From: Rhodococcus rhodnii
GTDB lineage: Bacteria > Actinomycetota > Actinomycetes > Mycobacteriales > Pseudonocardiaceae
Reading direction: 5' to 3'
Assembly (NCBI GenBank): GCA_000720375.1
Contig: JOAA01000010.1
Span: 223,040 to 287,039 of the forward strand
Length of the DNA stretch: 64,000 bases
Of this stretch, positions 27,701-36,049 are shown in pieces (the first letter of the stretch is position 1; each line of letters begins with the position of its first letter). Under the pieces are notes generated by a model. It was not told the origin of the DNA. It worked only from the letters and a program-made list of their open reading frames with translations, and searched no databases. A program made the translations under genes and the position numbers.

Positions 27701-29200
27701 GGCACCTGTCGGACCGCGCGGCGCGGACTCGACCGAGGCGAACGCGTCCAGCTTGCCTTCGCCCCAGACGTTGTTGTTCTGCGGGGTGCCACCGCATTGG
27801 GCGCTGTCGGTGTCCACGGCGGTCTGGTTCAGCAACGCCTTGGTGGCGTTGATGTCACCCGCGAGGGCGGGGGACGCCGACCAGATGAGTGCGACCACAC
27901 CGGCCACGTGCGGCGAGGCCATCGATGTCCCGCTGATCGAGCCATAGCTGCCGTTGGCGATGGACGAACGGACCGCGACACCCGGCGCGGCGATGTTCGG
28001 CTTGATCAAGCCGCCCACACCCGGACCACGTGACGAGAACGACGCGATGGCGTTGTTGATGTCGAACGCACCGGCCGAATAGGACACGGCGTAGTCACCC
28101 GGCGAGCCGGAGCTGTTGCAGCCCAGCGCACCGCTGTTGCCATTGGAGAACGCCGGGAAGATGCCCGCGGCGACCCAGGCGTCCACCGTCGCCTGGTACC
28201 ACGGGTTGTTGCCGCCACCGCCCCACGAGTTGTTCACGACGTCCGGCGCGAGGTCCGGCCGCGGGTTCTGTCCATTCAGGTCGGTCGGCGCCACCACGAA
28301 CTGACCGGAGGACAGCAGCGCGGTGTTGGAGCAGCTGCTGGCCTCGCAGCCCTTGGCAGCGATCCACTTGGCATTCGGCGCGACACCGACCTGGTTGGCG
28401 CCACCGTCGTCACCGACCATGGTGCCCATCGTGTGCGTACCGTGGTTGTTGTTGTCACACGGAGCGAGCGACGGGTTGCCACAGACCTTGGACGGGTCGT
28501 GCCAGTTGTAGTTGTGGTCGAAGGTACCGTCGCCCTTGTTCCCGCGATACTTCCCAACCAGAGCGGGATGCGTGTACTGGACGCCGGTGTCGATGTTGGC
28601 CACGACGACGTTCTCGCCCCGAACCGAGAAGTCGCTCCAGACCTTGTTGGCCCGTACCCGGTCGATGTTCCACTCCACCGCGTTGATCTGCGCCAGCTCC
28701 TCGGCAGGCGTCGGCTGCGGCAGCTCGTAGAACCGCTCGGGCAGGATCTGCTTGACCTCAGGCCGCGCGGCGATCTCGTCGACCAGCGCGCTGTCCCCAG
28801 TCACCTTGATGGTGTTGACGATCCAGAACGGGGTGAACTCCGCACCCCGCGCGGTGAGCAGGTCCCTCAGCCCTGCCTGGGTGCGGTCCGCGTGGGATGT
28901 CAACGTGGCGAACACATCCGCGGTCCGCTGGGTGCCCGCCCTGCCGGTCGAGGACACCGCGCTGAGGTTGGCCCGCTCGGCCAGTTCGACGAAGAACGTG
29001 ATGGAACCGTTCTGTGTCAGTGATTTCGTAACAGCACTGTCAATCTTGGACGCCGGGTTGACCTGTCCGGCCGCCTCAGTACCGCTGTTCGGACCAGCGG
29101 AACCCGTTGCGTGACTCGAATAAACGGTCGCAAGGACGAAGGCGAGCACTGCGATCAAAGCCGCTCTGAGTAACCCGCCACTCCGTCTACGCGTGGACAT
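24752..29200 (-). CDS. Very large secreted S8 subtilisin-like peptidase with propeller and malectin domains
   Basis: 1,482-residue exported protease. From the ATG at 29200 (AGGAG site) it has a signal peptide, an inhibitor-I9-like propeptide, and the S8 triad: Asp in NVVVANIDTGVQYTHP (about 203), His in NNHGTHTMGTM (about 254) and Ser in ISGTSMASPHVAG (about 426). Two or more carboxypeptidase-regulatory-like beta domains follow, then a long beta-propeller-like section with repeated Ala/Ser/Val strands, and a C-terminal malectin-like domain (about 1330-1480) suggesting carbohydrate binding. It is one of the largest proteins of the window. The gene is divergent from an HTH regulator that may control it. 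Likely role: degradation of extracellular or surface proteins. Confidence 0.9.
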   Translation of the reverse strand: MSTRRRSGGLLRAALIAVLAFVLATVYSSHATGSAGPNSGTEAAGQVNPASKIDSAVTKSLTQNGSITFFVELAERANLSAVSSTGRAGTQRTADVFATLTSHADRTQAGLRDLLTARGAEFTPFWIVNTIKVTGDSALVDEIAARPEVKQILPERFYELPQPTPAEELAQINAVEWNIDRVRANKVWSDFSVRGENVVVANIDTGVQYTHPALVGKYRGNKGDGTFDHNYNWHDPSKVCGNPSLAPCDNNNHGTHTMGTMVGDDGGANQVGVAPNAKWIAAKGCEASSCSNTALLSSGQFVVAPTDLNGQNPRPDLAPDVVNNSWGGGGNNPWYQATVDAWVAAGIFPAFSNGNSGALGCNSSGSPGDYAVSYSAGAFDINNAIASFSSRGPGVGGLIKPNIAAPGVAVRSSIANGSYGSISGTSMASPHVAGVVALIWSASPALAGDINATKALLNQTAVDTDSAQCGGTPQNNNVWGEGKLDAFASVESAPRGPTGAIAGTVVSGGKAADGVKIEISGPATVVKTTGADGKFTLDRAPVGSYTVKASKFGLVTKEQKVVVEEGKTAAADFDLAAAPSFTIKGVVKAPDGSALGAAEVSVANTPVAAVKTDPAGAYTLSVPAGTYEVVADYGRWLQPQRKSVNVSGNVTADFSLEPKVDAYGYTPRHVAPSWVAASTALPLTGDNASANVTLPFPVTFYGKTYKTAAVHTDGYLAFAGVGAPGGTIPAPAAPNGAIYAFWDDLVVDAQASVHTQTEGAAPNRRFTVEWRNVTVKSAAGSRLSVELILTEGGRLQLQYQGIDPSNPAEAGAGATIGLENETGTVALPYSVKKAHLADTTAISARVPNTGLVRGTIVDANDKQPIAGGAVALQRSGKTVNAVSDSTGFFQAEVALGSFTVVASQRGYETDRANLTVGSEGTVLTKDFAMRTPAFEANPTALEVIVPAGETRKRTVTIRNSGSAAGTWEFKEVSGGTTGAPESQAKGLVAKAKAQGVKGYDPNARTTVGLDTADVSKAATPLSPGDSLKSFPLNELTKGWGAGFSSGNVWVSDASATTSGAVARYGTDGTFGATFPSSFGGWPGDLAFVPSRNLLCQVTVGGDNAIKCLNPQTGALVSSITGSPWTSISQRGLAYRADDDTFYIGGWNEGTIYKVKGLSYPDPGALVSSCRPAAALTAISGLAYSPRGVLWVATNSSTDTIAAVNPDTCAQVATVPDPDATTTFSGAGLELDDTGNLWVISQSSAGKSKATLVESPIPSFADVPWLSQSAITGILAAGSGQQIEVSVDATNLKPGVHGATIFLVTNSAKRSTITIPVKVIVPKARIGLDAGGDGGVDALGDTWSPDQAYSTGGLGWLGQSSKPVSTTETISGTSEQSQYQTQREGAYEYRFDGLAKGVYQVELNYAELGWTDPNARLFDVIIEGRLVTPALDVAGEVGGFAALATSQFVQVDDGQLNVRFVSRAGAPIVNGVRVTERPDRTTP

Positions 29201-29419
29201 AGCGCTCCTGTCTCGCGGCAATCCGCGAATGGGCCGTGACATTGGGCCGCTCGGCGCAAAGCACGGCCGTCACACCACTTTTCGACCCTCCGAGAAGGAC
29301 ATTCACCCCCATCGATCGCCAAGACGTAACACGGAGGGATCTTTCGGATTGTGTGCAGTCGGATACGCTGCGCTCCATGCCTGACCGTGGCGGACTGATG
29401 ACATGGCGTGATTCCGTCA

Positions 29420-29439
29420 CGTTTTCCGGCGGAAAAACG
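29420..29439. promoter_or_regulatory. Palindrome upstream of the HTH regulator
   Basis: CGTTTTCC-GGC-GGAAAAACG is nearly symmetrical (one bulged A) and lies 34 bp before the regulator start, in the 272-bp gap that also carries the promoter of the divergent protease. It could be the regulator's own binding site. Confidence 0.35.
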
Positions 29440-29472
29440 AAGTAGCAGGAAAAGAACCAACAAGGGGGTCGC

Positions 29473-30447
29473 ATGCATGACGTCGCAAGCCTGACCGCCA
29501 CCGAGGAAACCGCCTACCGCGCCCTGCTGCGATTGTCCGCGGCCACCGACCTTGAACTTGCCGACGATCTGGCGATCGATCCCCTGCAAGCGGCGCAACT
29601 GCTGCTGTCACTGGAAACCCGGGGCATGGCGACCGTCATGCCCGGCCCGGAAAGGCGGTACAGACCTGCCCCTCCGGACCTTGCTTTCGGCCCGCTCGTG
29701 CAGAGCAGAGAACAGGAACTGCGCGAAATCCGGGCCCGGATCACCTTGCTTACCAACGAGTATCGAAGCCGCGCTGACCCATCCGGGTTCGTGGAAGTAG
29801 TGCACGGCGGCAAAGCGATCGCACAGCGTATGGACCAGTTGCAGCGCAACGCCCGCAAAGAGGTGCGCGGCCTCGTCAAGCCGCCAGTCGTGGCGATTTC
29901 CGCGCGGGACAATGACGCTGAGTACGACGCGCTCGCCGAAGGGGTCCGGTTCCGGGTCATCTACGACCGCGAACTGCTTTTGCTGCCAGGAGATCCGTAT
30001 GAGGTCTCGGACGCCGTTTCCCGTGGCGAGGAGGCGCGGATCGCGGTCGACCTGCCGCTGAAGCTGGCCATCGGCGATGACGACCTGGCGATCGTCCCGG
30101 TGATCGAACCGGAGCCGGCTGACGAGGCCACCGCGATTCTCTTGCACCCCAGCGGCTTGCTGGACGCCTTGATCGCGTTGTTCGAGACGCTCTGGCAGTC
30201 CTCGACACCGATCCTGGTCGGCGCCGCCGGCGAGTTGGACGAAGATCACGCCGGTGAGGAGCCGACCGCGGGTGACATGCGGCTGCTTTCGCTACTCCTG
30301 GCTGGTCTCACCGATCAGTCGATCGCCGCGCAGCTGGGCCTGAGCACCCGAACGGTGCAACGCCGGTTGCACGACCTGATCAAGATCACCGGCGTCCGTA
30401 CCCGAATCCAGCTCATCTGGCAAGCCACCAAACGCGGCTGGATCTAG
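29473..30447 (+). CDS. HTH regulator with TrmB-like N-terminus and LuxR-type C-terminus
   Basis: 324-residue DNA-binding protein. The N-terminus (residues 6-65) is a winged-helix of the TrmB/helix-turn-helix kind (EETAYRALLRLSAATDLELA), followed by a coiled segment (VQSREQELREIRARITLLTN) and a phospholipase-D-like/sensor core. The C-terminus (about 265-320) is a LuxR-type HTH with LLLAGLTDQSIAAQLGLS and STRTVQRRLHDLIKITGVR. Proteins of this layout are frequent next to secreted hydrolases in actinomycetes. ATG with an AAGGGGG site. It lies between a secreted protease (divergent) and a secreted sugar dehydrogenase (downstream, same strand, 61 bp), so it probably controls both. Confidence 0.8.
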   Translation: MHDVASLTATEETAYRALLRLSAATDLELADDLAIDPLQAAQLLLSLETRGMATVMPGPERRYRPAPPDLAFGPLVQSREQELREIRARITLLTNEYRSRADPSGFVEVVHGGKAIAQRMDQLQRNARKEVRGLVKPPVVAISARDNDAEYDALAEGVRFRVIYDRELLLLPGDPYEVSDAVSRGEEARIAVDLPLKLAIGDDDLAIVPVIEPEPADEATAILLHPSGLLDALIALFETLWQSSTPILVGAAGELDEDHAGEEPTAGDMRLLSLLLAGLTDQSIAAQLGLSTRTVQRRLHDLIKITGVRTRIQLIWQATKRGWI

Positions 30448-30508
30448 TTCCCGTTTTTCGTTTTTCCCGGCACGTAACGAAACCCGCGTTTTCGACGGTT
30501 AGGGGCGT

Positions 30509-33500
30509 ATGCGGCCAAAGTGGAAACCCCTTGCCATCACGCTCGTCTGCGGTCTCGCGCCGCTCGTGGTCATCTCCACGGCCGCGCCGCAGGCATCGGC
30601 ACTGCCGACCGGGTTCACCGAACAGACCATCTTCCGTAACCTGGAACAGCCGATGTCGGTGGACTTCAGCGAGGACGGCCGCGTCTTCGTCGCCGAGAAA
30701 AGCGGTGTCATCAAGGTGTTCGACGGCCTCGGCGACTCGACGCCGAGCGTGTTCGCCGACATGCGCACGAAGGTCTACAACGAACTCGACCGCGGCATGA
30801 TGGGTCTCGCGCTGTCGCCAAGCTTTCCGAACGATCCGTCGGTGTATGTGCTTTACGCACACGACGCCTCGATCGGTGCAACAGCACCGCGATGGGGTAC
30901 GCCAAATGCCACCAGTGACTCGTGTCCCAACCCGCCCGGCGCGACCGGCGACGGTTGCGTGATTTCGGGCCGTTTGTCCAGATTGGATGCGTCGGGTGCC
31001 GAGCATGTCCTGATCGAGGACTGGTGCCAGCAGTTCCCGAGCCACTCGGTCGGTGACCTGAAGTTCGGGCCGGACGGCTACCTCTACGCCAGCGCCGGTG
31101 ACGGCGCGAGTTTCAACTGGGCGGACTACGGACAGGCCGGAATCCCGAAGAACCCGTGCGGTGACCCGCCTGTTCCGGTGGGCGGTACGCAGACCGCGCC
31201 GACCGCTGAAGGCGGCGCGTTGCGCTCGCAGGACTACCAGACCATGAGCGACCCCATGGGGCTCGACGGCACCGTCATCCGGATCGACCCGGCCACGGGT
31301 CAAGGCGCTCCCGGCAACCCGATGATCAGCAGCCCCGACGCGAACGCGCGTCGCGTTGTGGCGGCCGGGTTGCGTAACCCGTTCCGGTTCGCGTTCCGGC
31401 CGGGGACGAGCGAGATCTACGCCGGGGACGTCGGCTGGGGAACCTGGGAGGAGATCAACCGGATCACCAACCCGATCGACGGCTCGGTCGACAACTTCGG
31501 CTGGCCGTGCATGGAAGGCAACCAGCGGTCCGGCGGGTACAACTTCGGTCTGACGATGTGCGAACGGATCTACAGCGGAGCTGTGCCCAACACTCCCCCG
31601 CACTACACGTACAACCATGGCGATCCCGTCGTGCCAGGGGACGGATGTGAAACCTCGACCGGCTCCGCGGTTTCCGGTGCGGCCTTCTACAACGGTGACT
31701 CGTATCCCGCGCAGTACAAGGGCGCGTTGTTCTTCGCCGACTACAGCAGGCGCTGCATCTGGGCGATGTTCCCGGGAGCGGGCGGCGTGCCGGACCCGGC
31801 CACCCGGATCGCCTTCAAGAACAACGCTTTCCCGGTGGACCTGAAGATCGGGCCGAACGGTGACCTGTTCTATGTGGACATCGCGGCGGGCGAGGTTCGG
31901 CGGTTCCGGTACAACTCCGGCAACCAGCCTCCGGTCGCCGCGATCACGGCCACGCCCACGCAAGGAAACCTGCCTTTGACGGTGTCGTTCAACGCGTCGG
32001 CGTCGAACGATCCCGAAGGTTCCGCGTTGTCGTACGCGTGGGACCTGGACGGCGACGGGAACTTCAACGACGGCACCGGCGCCACGATCTCCCGCACCTA
32101 CACAACCGCCAAGGTGTACAACGTCTCCGTGCGGGTCAGCGATCCTGCCGGATTGAACGACGTCGCCTCGAAACGGATCTTCGCCGGGACAACCCCGCCC
32201 AACGTGACCATCAATACGCCTGTCACGTCCTGGGCGGTCGGGGACACGGTCAACTTCAGCGGGACCGCGGTGGATCCTGAGGAAGGCGCTCTGCCCGCCT
32301 CGGCCATGACCTGGCAAGTGGTTCTGCACCACTGCCCGACGATCGACAACTGTCACCAGCACCAGCTGACGAGCTTCCCTGGCGTGTCCAGTGGCAGTTT
32401 CCCCGCACCCGATCACGAGTATCCGGCTTACCTGGAGCTGCGGCTGACCGCGACGGACCGGACCGGCGCGGTGACCACGGCGAGCAAGCGCTTGGATCCT
32501 CGCGTCAGCACGTTGACGATCGAGACGAACCCGCCCGGCTTGACGGCTTCGGTGAGTGGCAAGTCCGGACCGACTCCGTTCACCCTGCAAGGAATTCACG
32601 GATCCCGGTTGTCGCTGTCCGCCGCACAGACCCAGGTCGCCGGCGTGGACACGTACGAGTTCCAGAACTGGGCCCACGGTGGGCCACGAGTCCAGGACAT
32701 CTTCGTGGGGACAACGGATACCACCTATCGGGCCAACTTCGCCCGGGTCTCCGGTGGCGATCCTTCCCTTGTCGCGGCCTACAGCTTCGACGACGGCGGC
32801 GGGTCCGCGTTGGTCGACCGGACCGGCAAGGGACACAACGGGGTCATCTCCGGCGCCGCCTGGGCCGGTGGCCACACCGGTGGAGCACTGTCCTTCGACG
32901 GTGTCGACGACCTGGTGACCATCACGGACGCCCCGGACCTGCGGTTGACCAACGCGATGACGTTGGAGGCGTGGGTCAGGCCTTCCGCGGTGACCGACTG
33001 GCGGACGGTGATCCTGAAGGAGCGTCCGGACAATCTGTCCTACGGCCTCTATTCCTCAGGGCCGGGCTACGCATCGTCCTGGTTCACGAGTTCTGGCGGG
33101 GACCGGTTCGTCAACGGGCCCACATTGCCCGCCAACGCGTGGTCGCATCTCACGGCGACCTATGACGGAACGACTTTGCGGCTGTACGTGAACGGGGAAC
33201 AGGTCGCCACCGCTCCGGCCGCCGGTCCGATGATCACGTCGACGTCGCCGTTGCGACTGGGCGGAAACCTGTTGTGGAACGAGTATTTCGCCGGGCAGAT
33301 CGATGACGTCCGGATCTACAACCGGGCACTGTCCGCGGCTGAGGTCCTGGCCAACAAGGACGTTCCCGTTTCCGGTGACGGGGTTCCGCCGACGGCACCC
33401 GCGGGCCTGACCGCCACGGGCGGAGTTGGGACTGTGGCGCTGTCGTGGGCCGCGTCGACGGACAACGTTGGGGTTTCCGGGTATGACGTGCACCGGTTCA

Positions 33501-34585
33501 CCAACCCGGTGTCCGTTCCCAGCCCTGCCAACAAGGTCGCAACGGTGACTGCGACCAACTTCACGGACACCGGGCTGGCCGCGGGGACGTACTACTACCG
33601 CGTCATCGCCCGTGACACCTCGGGGAACTCTTCGGCTGCTTCGAACCAGGCTTCCGCCGCGGTCACTGGCGACTCCACTCCGCCTACTGTCTCGGTCACG
33701 GCTCCCGCGAACGGGGCAACCGTTGCCGGGACGGTGAATGTGACGGCCAACGCGTCGGATGCCGGTGGTGTTGCTGGCGTGCAGTTCCGGGTTGATGGTG
33801 TCAATGTCGGGGCTGAGGACACCGTGGCCCCGTACTCGCTCAGTTGGAACAGCGGGTCCGTGGGCAACGGTTCGCATCAGATCACCGCGGTGGCCCGGGA
33901 TGCTGTCGGGAACACGGCTACTTCGGCCGCGGTTTCGGTGACGGTCAACAACGTTGGACCTCCTCCGCCAATTGCCGCGTACAACTTCAACGAGGGCTCC
34001 GGTTCTGTGTTGAATGACCGGACTGGCAACGGGCATCACGGCGCGATCTCCGGGACCTCTTGGGGCACCGGGAATACCGGCGGGGCACTGTCGTTCGACG
34101 GTGTCGACGACCTGGTGACCATTGAGGACTCGAACCTCCTCGACCTGACCAACGGGATGACACTTGAGGCTTGGGTTCGTCCGTCTTCGGTCGGGGCCGC
34201 TTGGCGCACGGTGTTGTTGAAGGAACGGCCTGACGGTCTGTCGTATGGGCTTTACAGCGACAACGCGGGTTCTCGTCCTGCGGGATGGCTGCGGGTCGGC
34301 GCGGATGACCGGTTTGTTGACGGTACGGCGGCTGTGCCCGCCAACACGTGGACTCACCTTGCCTTGACGTATGACGGTACGAACCTTCGGTTGTACGTCA
34401 ACGGAACTCAGGTTGCGACGGCGCCTAGTGCCGGCGGCATGGTCACGTCCGGGAATCCACTTCGGATCGGCGGAAACCTGATTTGGGGTGAGTACTTCTC
34501 CGGGTTGATCGATGACGTCCGGATTTACAACCGGGCGCTCTCGGCTGCCGAGATCGCCAGCGATCGGACCACCCCGGTGTCCTAG
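30509..34585 (+). CDS. Secreted PQQ-type sugar dehydrogenase with PKD, FN3 and two LamG domains
   Basis: 1,358-residue exported protein. The signal peptide is MRPKWKPLAITLVCGLAPLV..; residues about 35-470 are a glucose/sorbosone dehydrogenase-type beta-propeller (VDFSEDGRVFVAEKSG, LKFGPDGYLYASAGDGA, AAGLRNPFRFAFRPG). A PKD domain follows (about 472-555), an Ig-like part, LamG 1 (about 754-950), FN3 (about 960-1055), another Ig-like part and LamG 2 (about 1153-1350). The two LamG domains share long identical stretches, for example GGALSFDGVDDLVTI, and arose by duplication. Likely role: oxidising extracellular sugars while bound to polysaccharide; cofactor not proven. Confidence 0.87.
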   Translation: MRPKWKPLAITLVCGLAPLVVISTAAPQASALPTGFTEQTIFRNLEQPMSVDFSEDGRVFVAEKSGVIKVFDGLGDSTPSVFADMRTKVYNELDRGMMGLALSPSFPNDPSVYVLYAHDASIGATAPRWGTPNATSDSCPNPPGATGDGCVISGRLSRLDASGAEHVLIEDWCQQFPSHSVGDLKFGPDGYLYASAGDGASFNWADYGQAGIPKNPCGDPPVPVGGTQTAPTAEGGALRSQDYQTMSDPMGLDGTVIRIDPATGQGAPGNPMISSPDANARRVVAAGLRNPFRFAFRPGTSEIYAGDVGWGTWEEINRITNPIDGSVDNFGWPCMEGNQRSGGYNFGLTMCERIYSGAVPNTPPHYTYNHGDPVVPGDGCETSTGSAVSGAAFYNGDSYPAQYKGALFFADYSRRCIWAMFPGAGGVPDPATRIAFKNNAFPVDLKIGPNGDLFYVDIAAGEVRRFRYNSGNQPPVAAITATPTQGNLPLTVSFNASASNDPEGSALSYAWDLDGDGNFNDGTGATISRTYTTAKVYNVSVRVSDPAGLNDVASKRIFAGTTPPNVTINTPVTSWAVGDTVNFSGTAVDPEEGALPASAMTWQVVLHHCPTIDNCHQHQLTSFPGVSSGSFPAPDHEYPAYLELRLTATDRTGAVTTASKRLDPRVSTLTIETNPPGLTASVSGKSGPTPFTLQGIHGSRLSLSAAQTQVAGVDTYEFQNWAHGGPRVQDIFVGTTDTTYRANFARVSGGDPSLVAAYSFDDGGGSALVDRTGKGHNGVISGAAWAGGHTGGALSFDGVDDLVTITDAPDLRLTNAMTLEAWVRPSAVTDWRTVILKERPDNLSYGLYSSGPGYASSWFTSSGGDRFVNGPTLPANAWSHLTATYDGTTLRLYVNGEQVATAPAAGPMITSTSPLRLGGNLLWNEYFAGQIDDVRIYNRALSAAEVLANKDVPVSGDGVPPTAPAGLTATGGVGTVALSWAASTDNVGVSGYDVHRFTNPVSVPSPANKVATVTATNFTDTGLAAGTYYYRVIARDTSGNSSAASNQASAAVTGDSTPPTVSVTAPANGATVAGTVNVTANASDAGGVAGVQFRVDGVNVGAEDTVAPYSLSWNSGSVGNGSHQITAVARDAVGNTATSAAVSVTVNNVGPPPPIAAYNFNEGSGSVLNDRTGNGHHGAISGTSWGTGNTGGALSFDGVDDLVTIEDSNLLDLTNGMTLEAWVRPSSVGAAWRTVLLKERPDGLSYGLYSDNAGSRPAGWLRVGADDRFVDGTAAVPANTWTHLALTYDGTNLRLYVNGTQVATAPSAGGMVTSGNPLRIGGNLIWGEYFSGLIDDVRIYNRALSAAEIASDRTTPVS

Positions 34586-34597
34586 ACCACCAGCGAA

Positions 34598-34633
34598 GTG
34601 AGGCGCGATGGCCATACGGCTGTCGCGCCTCAC
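34598..34633. terminator. 11-bp hairpin between the sugar dehydrogenase and iniC-like genes
   Basis: Arms GTGAGGCGCGA (34598-34608) and TCGCGCCTCAC (34623-34633) followed by GCTTTCCT, lying in the 54 bp between convergent stops. Probably serves both genes. Confidence 0.8.
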
Positions 34634-34639
34634 GCTTTC

Positions 34640-36049
34640 CTAGGTCAGCATCGCCTCGCAACTGCGCACAACTATCCTCGCCGCATCACGTTCCGCGCTG
34701 CCCAGCATCGGGTTCTCCGACTGCTCACGCCACCGGGCCAGCGCGTCGTAGATCGCGTTCTGCACCTCGGCCTGCGTAGCCTCGCGATCAAAACCCAAGC
34801 GGGCATCCAAATCCGTGCCGTAACCACCGATCAACCGCTGGGCCTCGGCACCGAGCTCCTCCGGCAGACGGGTTCGCCCGGACAACAACCCACCAAGCAG
34901 CCGCAACTCGTGGAACTCATGCGCCCCCGCAAGGACTCGCTCCACCTCAGTCACCAGCTTCGCCGCGCCCGGCCGAGGCTCCATCCGCAGCACCACGTCC
35001 AACCCCAACAACGCGGACCGGGCCTTCAAAACCTCGCGGCGGTCCACGAACAACCGGCCAATCGAGTCCCGAAGCTCATTCAACCCGCTCCGCTGCACCA
35101 ACTCCGACGCCAGCTTGTTCCGGTTGTCAGCGCCTTGCCTGATCAACGTCAACGACAAGCGAATCCCGAAAATCCCCAGACGATCCGCCAACTCGCGACG
35201 GGTCGACGCCGACAACATGTGCTCAGCCCGCGTGAACCTGTCCGCCGACAGCAACAATTCCTCTGTCTGCGCACGCGGAGCAGTCGCCAACGCCACCAAA
35301 GACTGGTATTCCTCATCCGGCATTGTCCGGCCCGCTTGGCCGATCAACCCCGACACCGCCACGACGTTCTGGCACAAGCCACGCACCCGGGCATCACGCC
35401 GATACCTGCGCGCGATCTGCTTGGCCGTGGTCAATGCGTCGATCTTGCCGCCGCCGACCTCGTCGGCACGGGACAACAGCATGATTCCGTTCACGGGAGC
35501 CGCGCGGGCGACCGGATGGTCCTGTGTGGACTGCAAGAACCTTATGTCCATTACGTGCACTTGGGGCGTCACGTACAACAACGCGTCGGCTTCCGCCGCA
35601 ATCTGCTCCGAGATCTCGTCGGCGATCGGCGGTGTGTCGATCAGGGTCGCGTCACGCAACACCCGCGCCGGCCAGTCGACCACGATCCGGTTGACGCCAC
35701 CGGATTCGAACTGGCTCAGGTCGATGTCCATCCTGCGGCCCATCCGGCCGATCGGCGGCTCCACCGGCGGTCCGTGTCGCATGTAGACCGTCGCTCTTGG
35801 CTGCGGGCCGTCCTGGTACCAGGTGAAGACCGGGCCGTCCACTTCCAGCGGGGCGACTTCGTCCCCGACGACCGCGTTCACCACCGTCGACTTCCCGCCG
35901 CCGGGCCGCCCGGCCACCGCGATCCGCAGTGGCGAGTCGAACCTGGTGATGTGGTGACGCAGCCAGTTCGTTGCTCGTGGGCTGTCCTGGTAAAGCCGCA
36001 GTGCCTCGTGCAGGATCGCCCAGACCGCCTCGTCGACGGTACTCCTCAC
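34640..36049 (-). CDS. iniC: Dynamin-like GTPase, IniC-like
   Basis: 469-residue dynamin-family GTPase. P-loop VAGRPGGGKSTVVNAVVG (residues 45-62), switch-type DTPP in TLIDTPPIADEISEQ (near 137), and SRAD as the guanine-specificity loop. The C-terminal half is helical, without a clear membrane hairpin. It overlaps the upstream iniA-like gene by four bases. Order, sizes and the neighbouring iniB-like gene match mycobacterial iniB-iniA-iniC, which respond to cell-wall stress such as isoniazid and whose GTPases act in membrane remodelling. Function here is inferred from that likeness. Confidence 0.82.
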   Translation of the reverse strand: MRSTVDEAVWAILHEALRLYQDSPRATNWLRHHITRFDSPLRIAVAGRPGGGKSTVVNAVVGDEVAPLEVDGPVFTWYQDGPQPRATVYMRHGPPVEPPIGRMGRRMDIDLSQFESGGVNRIVVDWPARVLRDATLIDTPPIADEISEQIAAEADALLYVTPQVHVMDIRFLQSTQDHPVARAAPVNGIMLLSRADEVGGGKIDALTTAKQIARRYRRDARVRGLCQNVVAVSGLIGQAGRTMPDEEYQSLVALATAPRAQTEELLLSADRFTRAEHMLSASTRRELADRLGIFGIRLSLTLIRQGADNRNKLASELVQRSGLNELRDSIGRLFVDRREVLKARSALLGLDVVLRMEPRPGAAKLVTEVERVLAGAHEFHELRLLGGLLSGRTRLPEELGAEAQRLIGGYGTDLDARLGFDREATQAEVQNAIYDALARWREQSENPMLGSAERDAARIVVRSCEAMLT

